Notes: generated by a model not told the origin, from the letters alone. 64,000 nucleotides of DNA from Campylorhamphus procurvoides (GCA_013396655.1 WBMV01007522.1:355108-419107); one strand, 5' to 3'. Numbered from the stretch's first letter, positions 51,701 through 64,000 are shown. Translations and numbers: made by a program.

Positions 51701-54700
51701 TTTGTCCTTGAAAAAGTTTGCAGAAAATGTTAATATGGGCAGAAAGCCAAACAGTGCCTAAGCTGCTCTTGTATCTCTCTGTTCCAGGGCATTCACCTCT
51801 CCCTGATAAAAGCACTGCAATGTTTTTCTGCTCTTACATTAGTTCCTCCTCCTGCCAACACTCCCCAGTTGCATTTTCCGTAAATTACTACTTGCTCTGA
51901 AGGAACAGAGGAACTGCCTTCCTCTGAACAAAACTTCTGCATATATTTAGGAAATGCACTTTCCACAGACTTCTTTAAACTACGCAATCCGATTCTGTGG
52001 TCACAGGTCACCATCCTTGCTGCTCTCCTAGATTTTATATTCATTTATGTTTCTTTAAGGTTAGCTCTCAGTATTTAATTGACTCTCCAGAGGTCTCAGA
52101 AGTACTCATTAAAAAAACCCAAAAAAACATGAGTAATTCACGTGCATAGATACCTACACATCCTAATGTGCATTCCTTCTTTTTACGTCGTATAGCAGTA
52201 TATGTATGGAGTTTGCATTCCACCATATTTACTCAGATCTTTTGAAAAAAAAAAATAATCTGGTGGTTCCCTAACCTCTATTTGTGCAGTTGATTCTGTA
52301 GTACAGTACACCTTTTTGTCAATTTTTTTATTTCTTCCAGTCAACTTCTTGAAATTCCAGTGCCCACTGCTGCATGCCATACAATCTATTGATACATATG
52401 TATTTACCTTAGCATTTTTTCTCTTCATATTCTTTAATTCCTGGTATCCTGCTATCTACAGAGGAAAAGAAGAGTTACAGATTGACTATGGATCTTGAGT
52501 TCATCACTATCCTCCTAAAAACATGGCTGCAAGAATTACTTGGGAATAACATAAAGGTATTTAAAAAACCAACACTGTTTCAAAGACAGATTACAAGTGT
52601 ATCAGTTTTGTATTGACTCTTTCCTCTCTCCTCATGCCAGAGGAAGACTTGCACAAAATTAGTGCAAGTAATACTCCTTGTACCAATGACTGTAATACTC
52701 CCTAGCTTGATTTTTCTATAACTTTACATGTATGTATAAATCTAGTCTTTTTAAAACTTATTGCTTCTAGTGAAACACTTAGATCTATAGTTTTAGTACT
52801 TATTGATTGTACTTACACAACTCCTGCAAAGTTCTGAGTTCATTTTACTCATTGCAATTAGTGAGAAGACATCTTAGTCTTCCAAGCCAACAAGCTTGTT
52901 ACAGAATCACAGAATGGCTCAATTTGGAAGGGACCACAGTGGCCTGTCTGGTCCAACCTCCCTGCTCAAGCAGGGTCATCCCCCAGAGCACACGGCACAG
53001 GATTGTGTCCAGACAGTTCCTGAATATCTTACAATTACAGTTTTGTTCAACTGTTAATTAAAAATGGATGATTTTCCCTGGACTATGTTAGAGGCCTTAC
53101 TCAGGCCTCTAAACAAGAGTCACTAAGACACAGTATAAAAACTAAATCACTGCCCTTTTAAAACTCTACTCCATGAGATTTTAAAACAGGGTTTGACATA
53201 GCTATATGCTTGTTCAAATTATGCAGCTCTCCAGTTTTCCTACATAATGATTTAGATATGGCAAACACTTCAGGATTATTAGATGCTTCCCTGTTCTCCC
53301 AAGCCGACAATTTTGCAAAGTACCTGCATGACAGCAGTGTTGTGTTTGGAGGCAATTCCCACAACACCCCGCACAGAGGCAGCAAATCATAACCTGCACA
53401 CAGTAACTTCTGGTTTTGTATTACTTATACTGATAATAGATTCGAAAATTATTATCAGGCATTTTTTACCACAAAATTGATTTTATTTCTGGTGTACTTA
53501 CAAGATCAGTGATTTGGTCCTTGAAAGCAGAAGAGAAGTCATTGATAGCTTTTCTGCAAATGCTTGATTCTATGCTTTGTCTGGAGAAGTCAGAGGGACA
53601 GAACACAACCAGTTTGGTTTAGTAAAGGGGAAATCTCATACAAAAATATTCCTTTGAGTAACAAATAAAACCCAATGTTAAGCAGATAAACAGCTGCAGA
53701 TCTTTCATATACTACCAATAGCTTAATTTCTACATTGAAAAATGTCAGCTGAGATGTGTTGTTTGAAAAAATATTGAATCCCTGGAGACCATGTCAAAAT
53801 CACATATGAAGAAACATTTGTATCACAGGAAGTTAACAATCATTAAAATAACATCAGAATGTAACCATCTAATACTGCATTCCCTAAAGGACAGCCCACT
53901 AGCCAAAAATATGGGTAATTATTTTTAAAACTTTGAATATTCAGTCAGAGGGAAGCAGAATATTTACCTATAATTTTCTGCTATCTTCTCAACTTCAGCC
54001 AGAACAACATCCAGTTCTGTAATATCTCTAGCAGATCTCTTCAGCTCTTTGGGACACCAAACATGTACAGAATGTGACCTATCCACTGAAACAGAATAAA
54101 TATAACCATTACACAACTCAGATACATGTTCTAAAACAACAGAAAAATTATTATACCTGTCATCAAAATAACCATCTAAAAGTTACAAATATTTTAATAT
54201 GAAATTTGAAAAGAATGGTATTTATTTCATCTGTCTTTGGATGAGCAACTATGTCAGATTTATCCAGGAACACTTTTGAGTTGGGAGGATCAATCATACA
54301 CAACCCACACTTTATCATTTTAAGCAAGTCCAGGAACACTTTAGGAAACTGATAAGCTACATAGTGTACTGTAGACATAACTTTTTGTGTTGTAAAACCC
54401 GTTAGTCTGAGTTTGGGCAACCCGCATTACTCAATGAATCATGAGCTTTTCTATTGCCTTTATTTTATTTATATTTGTATACATTTTGTATTAAAACTAT
54501 ATATGCTTCAAAAAATCCTATCTACAAATGCATTTCTTTAAAATTTGCAATAGTATTATTAACTAATTCCACAAAAAAGTTAAACCAAGTTTCTTCACAC
54601 ACTCTCAAATGTCAGTCTGGTACTGCAATATGATGGAGTCCTATTCAAAGGAAGCAAGACGACACAGGAGAAACAGTTTCTCCCTTTTGAAAAATGCCAC

Positions 54701-57700
54701 TGTCTTGAAGCTCCCCATCTCAAAGGTCTTTACACCAATAGCTATGCCCACACTGCACATCAGGGGCACTCCAAGTTCTGCCTCAGCTGCTGCTCCAGGC
54801 TTCCAGGCCAGGGAATGCACTGACACCTCTTACAGCTTCATATCCACGGCCCCAGGCCTCCCTCCCTCCAAAGGGAACCAGGCTGCCTTAGAGGGATAAT
54901 GCATATGCATGCTTTACCCCTTCAGGAGAGGAATAGGCAAGTCCAAGGATGCAAAATACAGGGAACAAAGAGGGGTATATATGAAAACTGAAAGTAAACC
55001 CATCCATTTCTAGAAGCAATATCACAGAATACGCTGACTTGGAAGGGATTCACAAGGATCATCAAGTCCAACTCCTAGCCCTACACAGGACCATCCCCAA
55101 GAGTCACACCATGTGCCTAAGAGTATTGTTCAAATGCTTCTTGAGCTTTGTTAGGCTTGGTGCTATGACCACTTTCCTGGGAAGCCTGTTGCAGCACCCA
55201 GCCACCCTGTGGGTGAAGAACTTTTTTCAAATATCCACACTAAACCTTCTCTGACACAACTTCATTCCCTTGGGTCCTCTCAACTGGGCACCACAGAGAT
55301 CAGTGCCCACCCCTCCTCTTCCCCTCAGAAGGAGGTCTCCCCTCAGTCTCTTCTTCAGGTTGAACAATGACCTCAGCCACTCCTCACACAGCTCACCCTC
55401 ACAGTTCTTCACCACCTTCACAGCCCTTCGTTGGACATTTTCTAATACCTTTATATCCCTCTTATCCTGTGGCACCCAAAACTGCACCCAGGACTTGAGG
55501 TGAGGCCACCCCAGTGCAGAGCAGAGTGTGACAATCCCCTCCCTCAACTGGCTGGCGATGCTTTGCCTGATGCCCCCCAGGACACGGTTGGCCCTCCTGG
55601 CTGCCAGGGCACTCCTGACTCATTTTCAACTTGCCATTGACCAGGAGCCCCAGATCCTTGTCCATGGCACTGCTTCCCAGCATCTCATTCCCCAGTCTGT
55701 ACAAACATCCAGGGATGCCCCATCCCAGGTGCAGAATCCAGCACTTTCCCTGGTTGGTGATTACCCAGTCCTCTCATTTGTCGAGGTCTTTCTCCCTACC
55801 TCTGAGGGAGTCAACAGCTCTTCCCAGTTTTGTGTCATCTGCAAACTCGCTAAGTATCCCTTCCAGTCCTGTGTCCAAGTCATTTATAAAGATGTTGAAG
55901 AGCACAGGACCTAAGGTGGAGCTCTGCAGAACCCCACTAGTGACAGGTCACTAGTCTGATGTTACCCCATTCACTATCACCCTCTGTGCTCAACCTGCAA
56001 GCCAATTGCTCACCCATCACATGATGTGTTTATCCAGCTGTGGGATGGACCTTTTGTCCAGAAGGATCCTGTGAGAGACAGTGTCGAAAGCTTTACTGAA
56101 ATCCAAAGATTACATCGACTGGCTTCCCTTGATCAGCTAGGTGGGTTACCTTGTCAGAAATCAGGCTTCCTCTCATGAAGTTGTGCTGGCTGTGACCAAA
56201 GACTGTGGTGTCTTTCTAGTGTTTTTCAATATCTTCCAGAATAACCTTCTCCATAACTATACCAGGCACTGAAGTGAGACTGACAGGCCTGTAGTTTCTG
56301 GGGTCCTTCTTCTTGTCCTTCTTGAAAATCTGGACAATGTTCATCATTTTCCAGTCAGCTGGGACCTCTCCAGATTCCCGAGATGGCTCAAAAATCATTG
56401 AGAGAGGTTTTGGCATGGCATCAGCCAGCTCTTTGAGGATTCTGGGATGAATCCCATCAGGCCCCATAGATTTGTAGGGATCCAGCTGGAGCAGCAGATC
56501 CTGCACAATTTCAAGGTTTACTGCGAGTTGATCATTCTCACAGTCATGGTCCTCCAGCTCAGGGCACTGGGATCCCTTGGTCTGTCACCCATGTTGAAGA
56601 AGAGGCAAAGACAGTGTTAAACACCTCTGCCTGTCTCTGTTCCTGTTTGTGAGGTGACCATCCCCATCCTGTAACAGGCCAATGATATTTCTATATTGCC
56701 TATTGCCATTAATATATTTGAAAAAACTCTTTTCATTGTCCCCCACATTTCTGGCCAGCCTCAACTCCAGCTGAGCTCTGGCCACATGAATTTTCTCCCT
56801 ACAGCAGCAAGCAGCATCTCTGAATTCTTCCCATGTCACTTGACCTTGCTTCCACTGGGTGTATGCCTTCCTATTTTGCCTTATCTCCAAGAGTATGTTG
56901 CTAGACACCAGAAATTAAAATCATGGAAACACACTCATGTTGAATGGGGAAAAGCTATACGGGAGTTTTGAAAAGACTACTTTACCAGAAGGATCTGATG
57001 TGTTCTCCTCTGAAGGCTGTTTCTTTTTCGCCTGGAATTGAGTAGCATTCAGAGCCTTCTGTGATACAAAAAGCAGATTAACTTCCAAAATAAACACTTG
57101 TTATTAATTGAAAATTCTGAGAGATTGCAATTAGGCAGAATGCAGGAAAGCATTTCCTGACTGAAACATGAGCAACATTTACATAGGCCTATTTCACCAG
57201 AATCCCAGCACAGTGACCACACTGACCAACTGACATGTTGGCCACTGCCCATGCAGCAGGATGAGAAACATGTTAAGGAGCATAAGGACCCTCAGTTCAG
57301 CATAGTCACTGCCCAGCATTAACGTTTCCCTGACCAACAGTGCCTACTCACCTTCCCTTCCACCCACACTCCATCCCAATTATTTCCCTACTTTGACTAC
57401 TTTGCGACACCAACAGCACTTCTATGAAAGTGCTGCATACGTCCAGTTTACTAATGAAAGACTAACATTCTGTACTGAATTTTACAACATAATTTTCAAT
57501 AATTCCAATAAATTTCAATAAGTAAAAATCTTTTATACAAACTACTACACAGCTTCTTTTATCACAGGTCTACTTTCAAGCCTGCAGATGGTTAACTCCC
57601 TCTGTATGTTTGGAAGCTAAGTGGGCCAAAAGCATTTTCAATAATTGTAGAATAAGTGTGCAAAAACACTCATTCGAAACTGAATGGCTTTTAATTCTAA

Positions 57701-60700
57701 CACATATTCAAAATTAATTTTATCTCATAAATTTGTTTTGCTTTAGTACTGAACAAGCACAAAGGATTCATATTCCATCTAGTATGCCATCCTTCAAGCA
57801 CCTGCATTCTAGATACAAAGGAGATACTTGAAAGAAGAACATATTCCCAAATGAGCAAGAGAATAGGCTACAGGATCCAGAACATCTGGCTATTATATTA
57901 CATTCCTCAATGACTGTAGCTTTATGCATTTTACTTGGCCATCTCACAGGAATACTCTGAGGATTGATTATTTTGGACATAATTAAGTACTAAGGTAGTA
58001 CTAAGAAACAAATGAAAGGTCTTCCTCTCACCCCACCCTCTAATGCAGGCATGGCATCAAGTAAGCTAAAATTAAATTGACTGATAATACTTATGCAACT
58101 TTTTCTGTACCACAGACTCCTTAAGGGGTCCACCTCCAGCATCAGCTGTCTTCGACATCTGCACATCACCATCAGAGGTCTTTGAGCGATGCATTTGTTT
58201 ACTAGGAAAAGCAAAACATACACTACTGTACACCAAGGAAGAATGATCTTCACCATCTACACATCAAAATTGTGTAATTTGGGGAACATTTTGTACAGCT
58301 ATGTCACTTAGTCTGTGTTTCCCATACAGACTATGTAAAAAGTTACACATGGGCATGTCAAGGGAATGGAACCTTTATCCCTCAGCAGCAACCCTCATGA
58401 CTGACACTGGGATAGCCATGGTGCATTGATCAGAAACATGGAAACAGACAAAATTTTTGTTGAGGATATTTTAGCAGGAATGGAGAAGGCTTTGTTGGGG
58501 AGAGGTGGGGTTGCAAATCAAAGTAACAATGCTCTCACAACATACTCTCATAGTATTACTGTCTTGATATTTAATTCAAATAAGAACTATTTCAGATTTA
58601 AATTGGATTTGATTTAACAAAGGAGAAATATAAAAAAATTGAATTAAAGTATTTTAAAAATAATTTTGTTACATATCATTTAACTGGCTTCTACTAATTT
58701 TTCCACCTTTTAACTTTAGAAATCAGCATTTAGAAAACTAATGAATACCTTACAGAGGCATTTTAAAAATCCTTACATATAAAAACTTAAATCACTGTAC
58801 TGATTACAGAAGGCAGACTCAGATTTATTCTACCATTTCTTTTCTACAATCTTCAGACTCAATCTTTTGGTTTCTCAACTGGAAAATTTTAAATTAAAGC
58901 ATCTGCTTAATAAGGAATTAGTGAAACAACATTCAGAACATTTTTCCCCATTTAATCTAAAGATTAAATTAAATGCTGGCAATTTTATTTTTTTTCACCA
59001 GACCTTCTTTCTGTATTTTGCCTTTGTGGTCTTGAAACATGACCAAGTGCCTCATCTTCTGAATGTTCCTCTCCATAAGCATCCACAGCAGTACTGTGCA
59101 AAGGGTGATCTATGAAGAACAGAAAATAAACTGCATGACAAGCGCTCCCATCTCTTAAGGCAAGAAGTATTGCTAAGCAATTAGTTAGAATAGCTGTGGT
59201 TTACTAACTACTAAAAAGGAAGTTCTTGCTAAAAGTATTATTTGAGGATTAGGAAAAAATATGTAGTGAAAAGTTTTAGTTTCTGTACCCATCCACCTGC
59301 TATTTCTTCACAAACTGAAACCAAAGGTGCAGGAAAGCTCAGCATGTATACATGTCATATAGCAAGCAAAATATTTTGTACGTCTTTAGAGTCTCTCTTT
59401 GCTATAGCATACATAAGCCTACAGATTTAAACAACTTTCTAAATTTTTTTTAATATAGATTCTAAGCTGCTTTATTGGACACTCTAAGAAGGCCATTACA
59501 GCTGCTACAGAATATTTGTAAATGTAGAATTCTTGAAGGTAGCTACCAAAATAAATTAGAACTCTCAGAACTTAAAGATTTTAGCATGCCTTCTGTAGTA
59601 TGAAATTCCTTTTTCAAGCACATTGCAACAAGAATTTTGTGTTAGTTTACATTTACAGGGGGCATCCTTTTTATCGTCTAAATACATAGCACAGAAGCAA
59701 GGAAAAGAAGAGCTTTTCATTTTGCGGCCTTGCCCTTATAACCCTTTTTCTAAATTTTTCTTTATAGCTCATTTTCAATGCTCTTTCTAGCAGTCACATG
59801 TATATTTCCGTATTTTACTCAGCGTAATAACTACTGCAGTTGAGAAACTGCTCTTAGCATTTTCTTTACAACTTCTAATTACACAGTTTTTCAAATATTC
59901 ATATACATATAATAATAGCAGAGGACTTCACACAGGAGCATCTACTTCACCTACATTGATTCTCTGCCTGTATACTGATGCCTCATTACAGAAGTCCAAT
60001 ATAAAGTATGGAAGGGGTTTTAATTCCTCAAAGAAAATTTTATGTTTTTATGTTATTTTTTAAATAACACCTGAAAGTGGCACAACATCCCTGTGAATGT
60101 CCAAATTTGCTGCCATGAATACTCTTATAATAGCAAAATTTTCACTTCATAATTTGTGTAATTTATTAACAGAGAATAACTTAAGATGTTGAACTTTGGG
60201 TTTTAAGTGTAAATTCTTATGCAACTGCAACATTATAATGTATGAAATTTTACCTTTCAGACTATAAAACTTAAACAGCCAGGATTTTTCTGTTAACTTT
60301 TGCTTGCACATACTATAGCATTAATATTGTTACTTACTAAATTATAGAAAATAACACAAAAAACTCTTGTCTCTCCTACTCATTACTGTCTCTCGCAAAG
60401 AACCAATACTTTTTCCTAGGTAAGCATTGAAGTATTTTGCCCATGTGGTTTGTTTGTGAAAATCATACACTAAATGATATTCAAGTTAATACTGACCAAA
60501 GGAATCATCAAGCTCCTCAAGTTGATTTGTTTCTGCTACCTTCAATATCCTTGAGACATCTGGTTCCTCAAGTGGAACTGATTTCCAGTGAAGACTGAAA
60601 TTGGCTTTGTGTTCCTGGATGGGTATGAAATTCAGATAAATTATCCAGCCTTTTGAGTGTACAACAGATTAAATGTGACAATGAATTTCAAGAACATTTG

Positions 60701-62177
60701 ACTAGAAATACATTTAACTGGGACCATATTAACTACTGAGCCATGGCATAAAATATTTGAAGCATGTTTTTTCTTCAGGCTGTGAGTTTTTTCCCTCTAA
60801 GAAAAGCGATGGTATAAAATGTGTACATTCTGTTATTTGACATTGTAATCTAGTGAGAGCTTTATCTTATTTGATAAAAATAAGTATACAAGCTTAGAAG
60901 TTTTATAAGTCTAATATGTGGTTTTTGTGATCTGTGGCCTTTTTATTTTCAAGACATTAAAATATTTCTTCTTTCATCTCTTTATTACATAAATTTACAT
61001 TCTTGTCCAATTGTTTTTCATTAAAAAAAACGGAAAGCTATAGCGTAACTTCTTATAAAACGTGGAATGTTTAAGGATTACACAGGCACACACTCCTGTA
61101 AAACAGAAGGGTAAAGGAGAATGACATAGATTTATGCATGTCAGTCATACCATGTGGGAGTGAATTTCCACACTAATTTGTGTGTGTGAATGGAGAGTGA
61201 ATTATGACCAGAAAACACCTGCTTCCTGAGCTGGATGGATCCAACCAAAACCTCCACTGACAGAACTTCAGGCCATTCCCTTGGGTCTTGTCACTGGTTA
61301 CCACAGAGAAGAGATCAGTGTCTATCACTCCTCTTCCTCCCACAAGGAAGTTGTAGACTGGAATAAAGTCCCAGTGTCCTCTCAGTCTCCTCTTTTCCAG
61401 GCTGAACAGACCAAGTGCCCTGAGCTACCAAACACAGACACGTCCACTATTTCCTCTAGAAATGGTTTGTTTTTTTTTTTATGAGGCTGTTTTTAAACTT
61501 TTGCTTGTTTGAAAGGCACTAGCCCATTTTGTACCACTCCTAAAAGGAAGAGAACCCCACGCAGGTGCCCCAAGCCTGCCCCGCAGGGACTGCTCAGCAG
61601 CGCCCCTGCAAACCTGGCCCTGCATTGATTCCTGGGTATCCCTCTCCAGAGACAATGCCCTGACTGCACAGCAGCACAGGACAGAACCACAGGGCAGCCG
61701 GCATCGCAAGGGACCCCCACGGATCAGTGAAGGCCAGGAGAGTGCCAAGAGTCACACCATACCATCCAAACACCCTGGGCTCTGCCAGCCTTGGTGCTGT
61801 GACCACTTCCCTGGCGAGCCTGTTCCAGTGCCCAAACACCCTGGGTGAAGAATCTTTTCCTGATATCCAACCTAAACCTCCCCTGACACAACTCCGGGCC
61901 ATTCCCTCGGGTCCTGTCACCGGTCCCCAGAGAGGAGATCAGTGCCTGCCCCTCCCCGTCCCCTGGGGAGGCAGCTCAGGCCACACTGACTCAGGCCCGC
62001 TGCCCTCAGTCACCCCTCACACGGCTCACCCTCGAGGCCCTTCGCCATCTTCACTGCCCGCCTTTGGACACTCCTCACAAAAACAAAACACCGGCTTGCT
62101 TGAATTCTGCCCAACCGAGCAACACCTACCTGTAATTTCGAGCTGGTACGACTCTTTGTTTTCTTCTTCGAGGGCAT
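48734..62177 (-). CDS. CENPU: Centromere protein U (CENP-U/MLF1IP), eleven coding exons, 345 aa model
   Basis: Subunit of the CENP-O/P/Q/U/R complex in the inner-kinetochore CCAN; in human it also binds Plk1. Exons in transcript order: 62177-62130, 60614-60497, 59109-59004, 58201-58111, 57058-56986, 54085-53968, 53580-53502, 52455-52408, 51085-51024, 49730-49574 and 48871-48734. Phases close to 345 codons plus TAA; human has 418, and most of the difference is in the N-terminal half. The basic N-terminus is [16 protein letters not shown]. Residues 53-65 ([13 protein letters not shown]) and 152-157 (HSVHVW) match conserved blocks. The C-terminal half is a predicted coiled coil with KRKNAK, EPQL, ERKSSLR and TSSLPALL landmarks. 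Donors of exons 3 and 4 are weak, so residues about 80-121 are provisional. The gene converges tail to tail with PRIMPOL. Confidence 0.92.
52901..53030 (-). mobile_element. CR1 LINE fragment in CENPU intron
   Basis: Reverse-oriented CR1 3' terminus: ACAGAATCACAGAATGGCTC followed by GGTCCAACCTCCCTGCTCAA. It lies between CENPU exons 7 and 8. Confidence 0.85.
55021..56915 (-). mobile_element. CR1 LINE, about 1.9 kb, in CENPU intron
   Basis: The largest repeat in the window. It runs from the CR1 3' terminus (ATCACAGAATACGC) back through the RT to the region before it. Open fragments on the minus strand show the RT start ([20 protein letters not shown] and [12 protein letters not shown] at 56216-56506) and the linker upstream (56585-56908). 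The frame is broken several times. It lies in the CENPU intron between exons 5 and 6, in the sense orientation. Confidence 0.9.
58111..58201 (-). CDS. CENPU: Provisional CENPU exon 4
   Basis: A good acceptor (TTTTCCTAG on the minus strand) opens an exon whose best frame reads [20 protein letters not shown] onward. This is polar and Ser/Lys-rich, like the disordered N-terminal part of CENP-U. The only donor in phase with exon 5 is GTG/GTACAG, a poor match to consensus. A second frame is also open here, so both frame and 3' boundary are uncertain. Confidence 0.55.
59004..59109 (-). CDS. CENPU: CENPU exon 3
   Basis: The acceptor TTCTTCATAG is followed by sequence encoding [19 protein letters not shown], matching the conserved human PPLHSTAIYADEEE block. 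The phase-compatible donor is AGAAG/GTCTGG, which is weak. The alternative GGTCTG/GTGAAA would shift the downstream frame. The acceptor and coding identity are firm; the 3' boundary is not. Confidence 0.75.
61263..61455 (-). mobile_element. CR1 LINE fragment in CENPU intron 1
   Basis: Reverse CR1 3' region: CAGGCCATTCCCTTGGGTCTTGTCACTGG, then CTCAGTCTCCTCTTTTCCAGGCTGAACAG. It may be part of the same insertion event as 61745-62090. Confidence 0.75.
61745..62090 (-). mobile_element. CR1 LINE fragment beside CENPU exon 1
   Basis: Reverse CR1: GCCTGTTCCAGTGCCCAAACA, CCCTGGGTGAAGAATCTTTTCCTGATATCCAACC, and TTCGCCATCTTCACTGCCCG. It ends only about 40 bp from the CENPU exon 1 splice donor. Confidence 0.85.
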
Positions 62178-62787
62178 TTTGCTGTTCAGTACAGGCCGAG
62201 GATAAAGTCGGTCAACAATCCCCTTTCCGTGTCCGCGGGAGGTCTCTGTTCCTCCAGCTCCCTGTGCTCAGCTCACCTCAACAGCAGCCAAACTCACTTC
62301 ATTAGCCCACACCGATGCATAAGTTAAATATATATACAGCATGTAACTGTTAGTAACCAGCCGGGCATATAAAAACCAAAAAAAGGCGCGACGCTGCCCC
62401 TCACGGCTCCCCCTGGCCGCAGCGCCTCACGGAGGGGCCCCCCGCGCCCCCAGGACAGGGCAGGGCAAGGTAAGGCAGGGCAGGGTTCCCTCCGGTCTCC
62501 CCGTTCTCCGGACACTCTCCCGCCTCTGGGAAGGACGGGAAGGGAGGGAGGAGGGAGGGAAGAGGGAGGAGCCGCCGCCGGAACGGGAACGCTCGCAGCG
62601 CCGCTCGCACAGGCCCGCAGGCCGTGCCCTCCTGGCCCAGGCAGGGAGCCTGCACACCGCTCTGACCACAGTGTTGACAATAAATAACCTGAACAAAAAG
62701 CCCCGAAACCCAACTCCCCCGCCACAAAACTCCACTTTTCCTTCTCCCCCCCCCCCCCCCCCTCCCCCCGCCGCGCCGCTGCGCAAA
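62178..62787 (-). promoter_or_regulatory. CENPU: CENPU promoter region, GC-rich
   Basis: Immediately upstream of the CENPU ATG. GC- and CpG-rich from about 62380 to the assembly gap, with a GGCGCG core after an A-run at 62385 that could be an E2F-type site. The extent is unknown because the gap truncates it. Confidence 0.5.
62720..62744. repeat. 25-bp direct repeat left of the gap
   Basis: Starts CGCCACAAAACTCCAC and ends TTCCTTC. It is identical to 62969-62993 on the other side of the N run; both copies lead into poly-C. Confidence 0.95.
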
Positions 62788-62968
62788 NNNNNNNNNNNNN
62801 NNNNNNNNNNNNNNNNNNNNNNNNNNNNNNNNNNNNNNNNNNNNNNNNNNNNNNNNNNNNNNNNNNNNNNNNNNNNNNNNNNNNNNNNNNNNNNNNNNNN
62901 NNNNNNNNNNNNNNNNNNNNNNNNNNNNNNNNNNNNNNNNNNNNNNNNNNNNNNNNNNNNNNNNNNNN
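62788..62968. other. Assembly gap (181 Ns)
   Basis: Unresolved bases next to a C homopolymer in the CENPU promoter. Open frames that cross it are meaningless. Confidence 0.99.
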
Positions 62969-63049
62969 CGCCACAAAACTCCACTTTTCCTTCCCCCCCC
63001 CCACCCCCCATTCCAGCTGCGGTGCATCTGGAGAAACAACCGAGCGAAA

Positions 63050-64000
63050 TCACTTCTGTAAAGATAACCTGGAACCACAGACCAAGAACGCACTGCAGTT
63101 AATAAATTAAAGCTCTCAAAAATAGTGCTCGCTATAATAGTGTGCGAAAAAAAAAAAAAAAAGTAGACTTCACCTTGAAAATTTTTAATTCCGTCTCTGG
63201 CAATTAAATTGCTCAGCAATTAAAATTGTTACCACGAGATTTAGCAATTCATCAAGTCTCACTAGTTGAGTGGCCCTTTGATGTCACATCTCCTCATCCA
63301 CAGGTCCGGGTGTCCCCCAAAGATCATCTGCTGCTCACACTAACACGCCCACCTACCCATTGTTATCTAACCCAGTAACACAGTGACATAATCACTTTAG
63401 GATTAACAAGTAGTAAGTTCTCTTTAGACTTCTAAATTGTGGCTACAGCACCCAGCCTCTTTTAGCAGGCCATGAGGCAAAGATAATACAGCACAGCTTT
63501 GTTTCTGTAGTGATACACGGCTCTTCCAGAAAGGTTTCTTTAATAGAATGCATTATCAACACAAGCCTTATATCCAGCTTTCATCCATCTCTCAGTTATC
63601 TCCATTAGGAGAAGCATGGTGACACTTCACTGTCTTTCCAAGCAGACTACAAACATGCTTGAATATGTTATTGAATAAGTGACTTGGTTTAGATTTCCTT
63701 CGGTGTGGAAGAAAGGTATAAAGTAATATACAAGATTACTTAAGGAGAAAGTCTACCCTGGCTAGAACCATAAAAGTGTGCTTAGTATCTCACAGTGACA
63801 TCTGCGTTCACATGGAGCTCTAAACAGTGTTCTGCTGGTGATGCTTATCTGCCTTGGTGTGGTAACTCTGCCCATGAAATCTTTTATACCATACCCCTGA
63901 TTACAGCCAGATGGACAGTGTAAGGGCAGGAATAAGGAAAACCACTACCACGCGGGAGTTACGTGAGAATTTAAGAAAACTCCAGCTTTCACTCAAGTAA
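63050..64000. other. Intergenic beyond the CENPU promoter
   Basis: No coding exon or repeat recognised apart from a short A-run near 63150. By human synteny the next gene is ACSL1; no exon of it was seen. Confidence 0.5.

Noticed and set aside
61456..61744. Segment between two CR1 fragments in CENPU intron 1 as a separate mobile element
   Set aside because: No termini, repeats or coding relic recognised; may simply be diverged CR1 or unique DNA.
61727..62305. 192-codon plus-strand open frame
   Set aside because: It lies antisense to a CR1 fragment and to CENPU exon 1; no protein family resemblance.
62324..63219. Long minus-strand open frames of 208-272 codons
   Set aside because: They are open only because the N gap has no stop codons; the flanks are GC-rich promoter DNA.

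Overview
The window is vertebrate nuclear DNA, almost certainly from a bird. Genes are split by GT-AG introns, and at least ten fragments of the CR1 LINE family, the dominant retrotransposon of bird genomes, are scattered through it. Three genes were rebuilt exon by exon from splice sites and reading phase: CASP3 (minus), PRIMPOL (plus) and CENPU (minus). From established knowledge, these genes have the same order and orientations on human 4q35, so this is a conserved amniote synteny block. I found no prokaryotic features, CRISPR arrays or tRNA/rRNA genes.

Layout. 1-16.9 kb is gene-poor flank on the CASP3 3' side, with four CR1 fragments, a 41-bp minisatellite and a probable LTR. 17.0-25.2 kb holds the six coding exons of CASP3 (276 aa); its second coding intron carries a CR1 and a probable solo LTR. 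25.2-33.4 kb is the head-to-head CASP3/PRIMPOL interval. It contains a GC-rich, CpG-rich promoter region with CR1 pieces, three single-N positions and a 142-bp near-perfect duplication that looks like an assembly fault. 33.45-48.08 kb holds the twelve coding exons of PRIMPOL (577 aa), with catalytic, zinc-binding and RPA-binding motifs intact. 48.73-62.18 kb holds eleven coding exons of CENPU (345 aa in this model), with a 1.9-kb CR1 in one intron. 62.2-63.0 kb is the GC-rich CENPU promoter, interrupted by a 181-N gap. 63.0-64 kb shows no gene.

The three proteins work in different processes: apoptosis execution (caspase-3), repriming of stalled DNA replication (PrimPol) and inner-kinetochore assembly (CENP-U). 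Their link here is chromosomal. CASP3 and PRIMPOL diverge from a shared GC-rich region. PRIMPOL and CENPU converge tail to tail, with poly(A) signals under 100 bp apart.

I do not see a new biological system. The items most worth a second look are the CR1-embedded promoter motif in the CASP3/PRIMPOL interval, the assembly anomalies, the two probable LTRs and two weak splice donors in the CENPU model. All gene calls rest on translation, splice phase and remembered family features; no database search was run.
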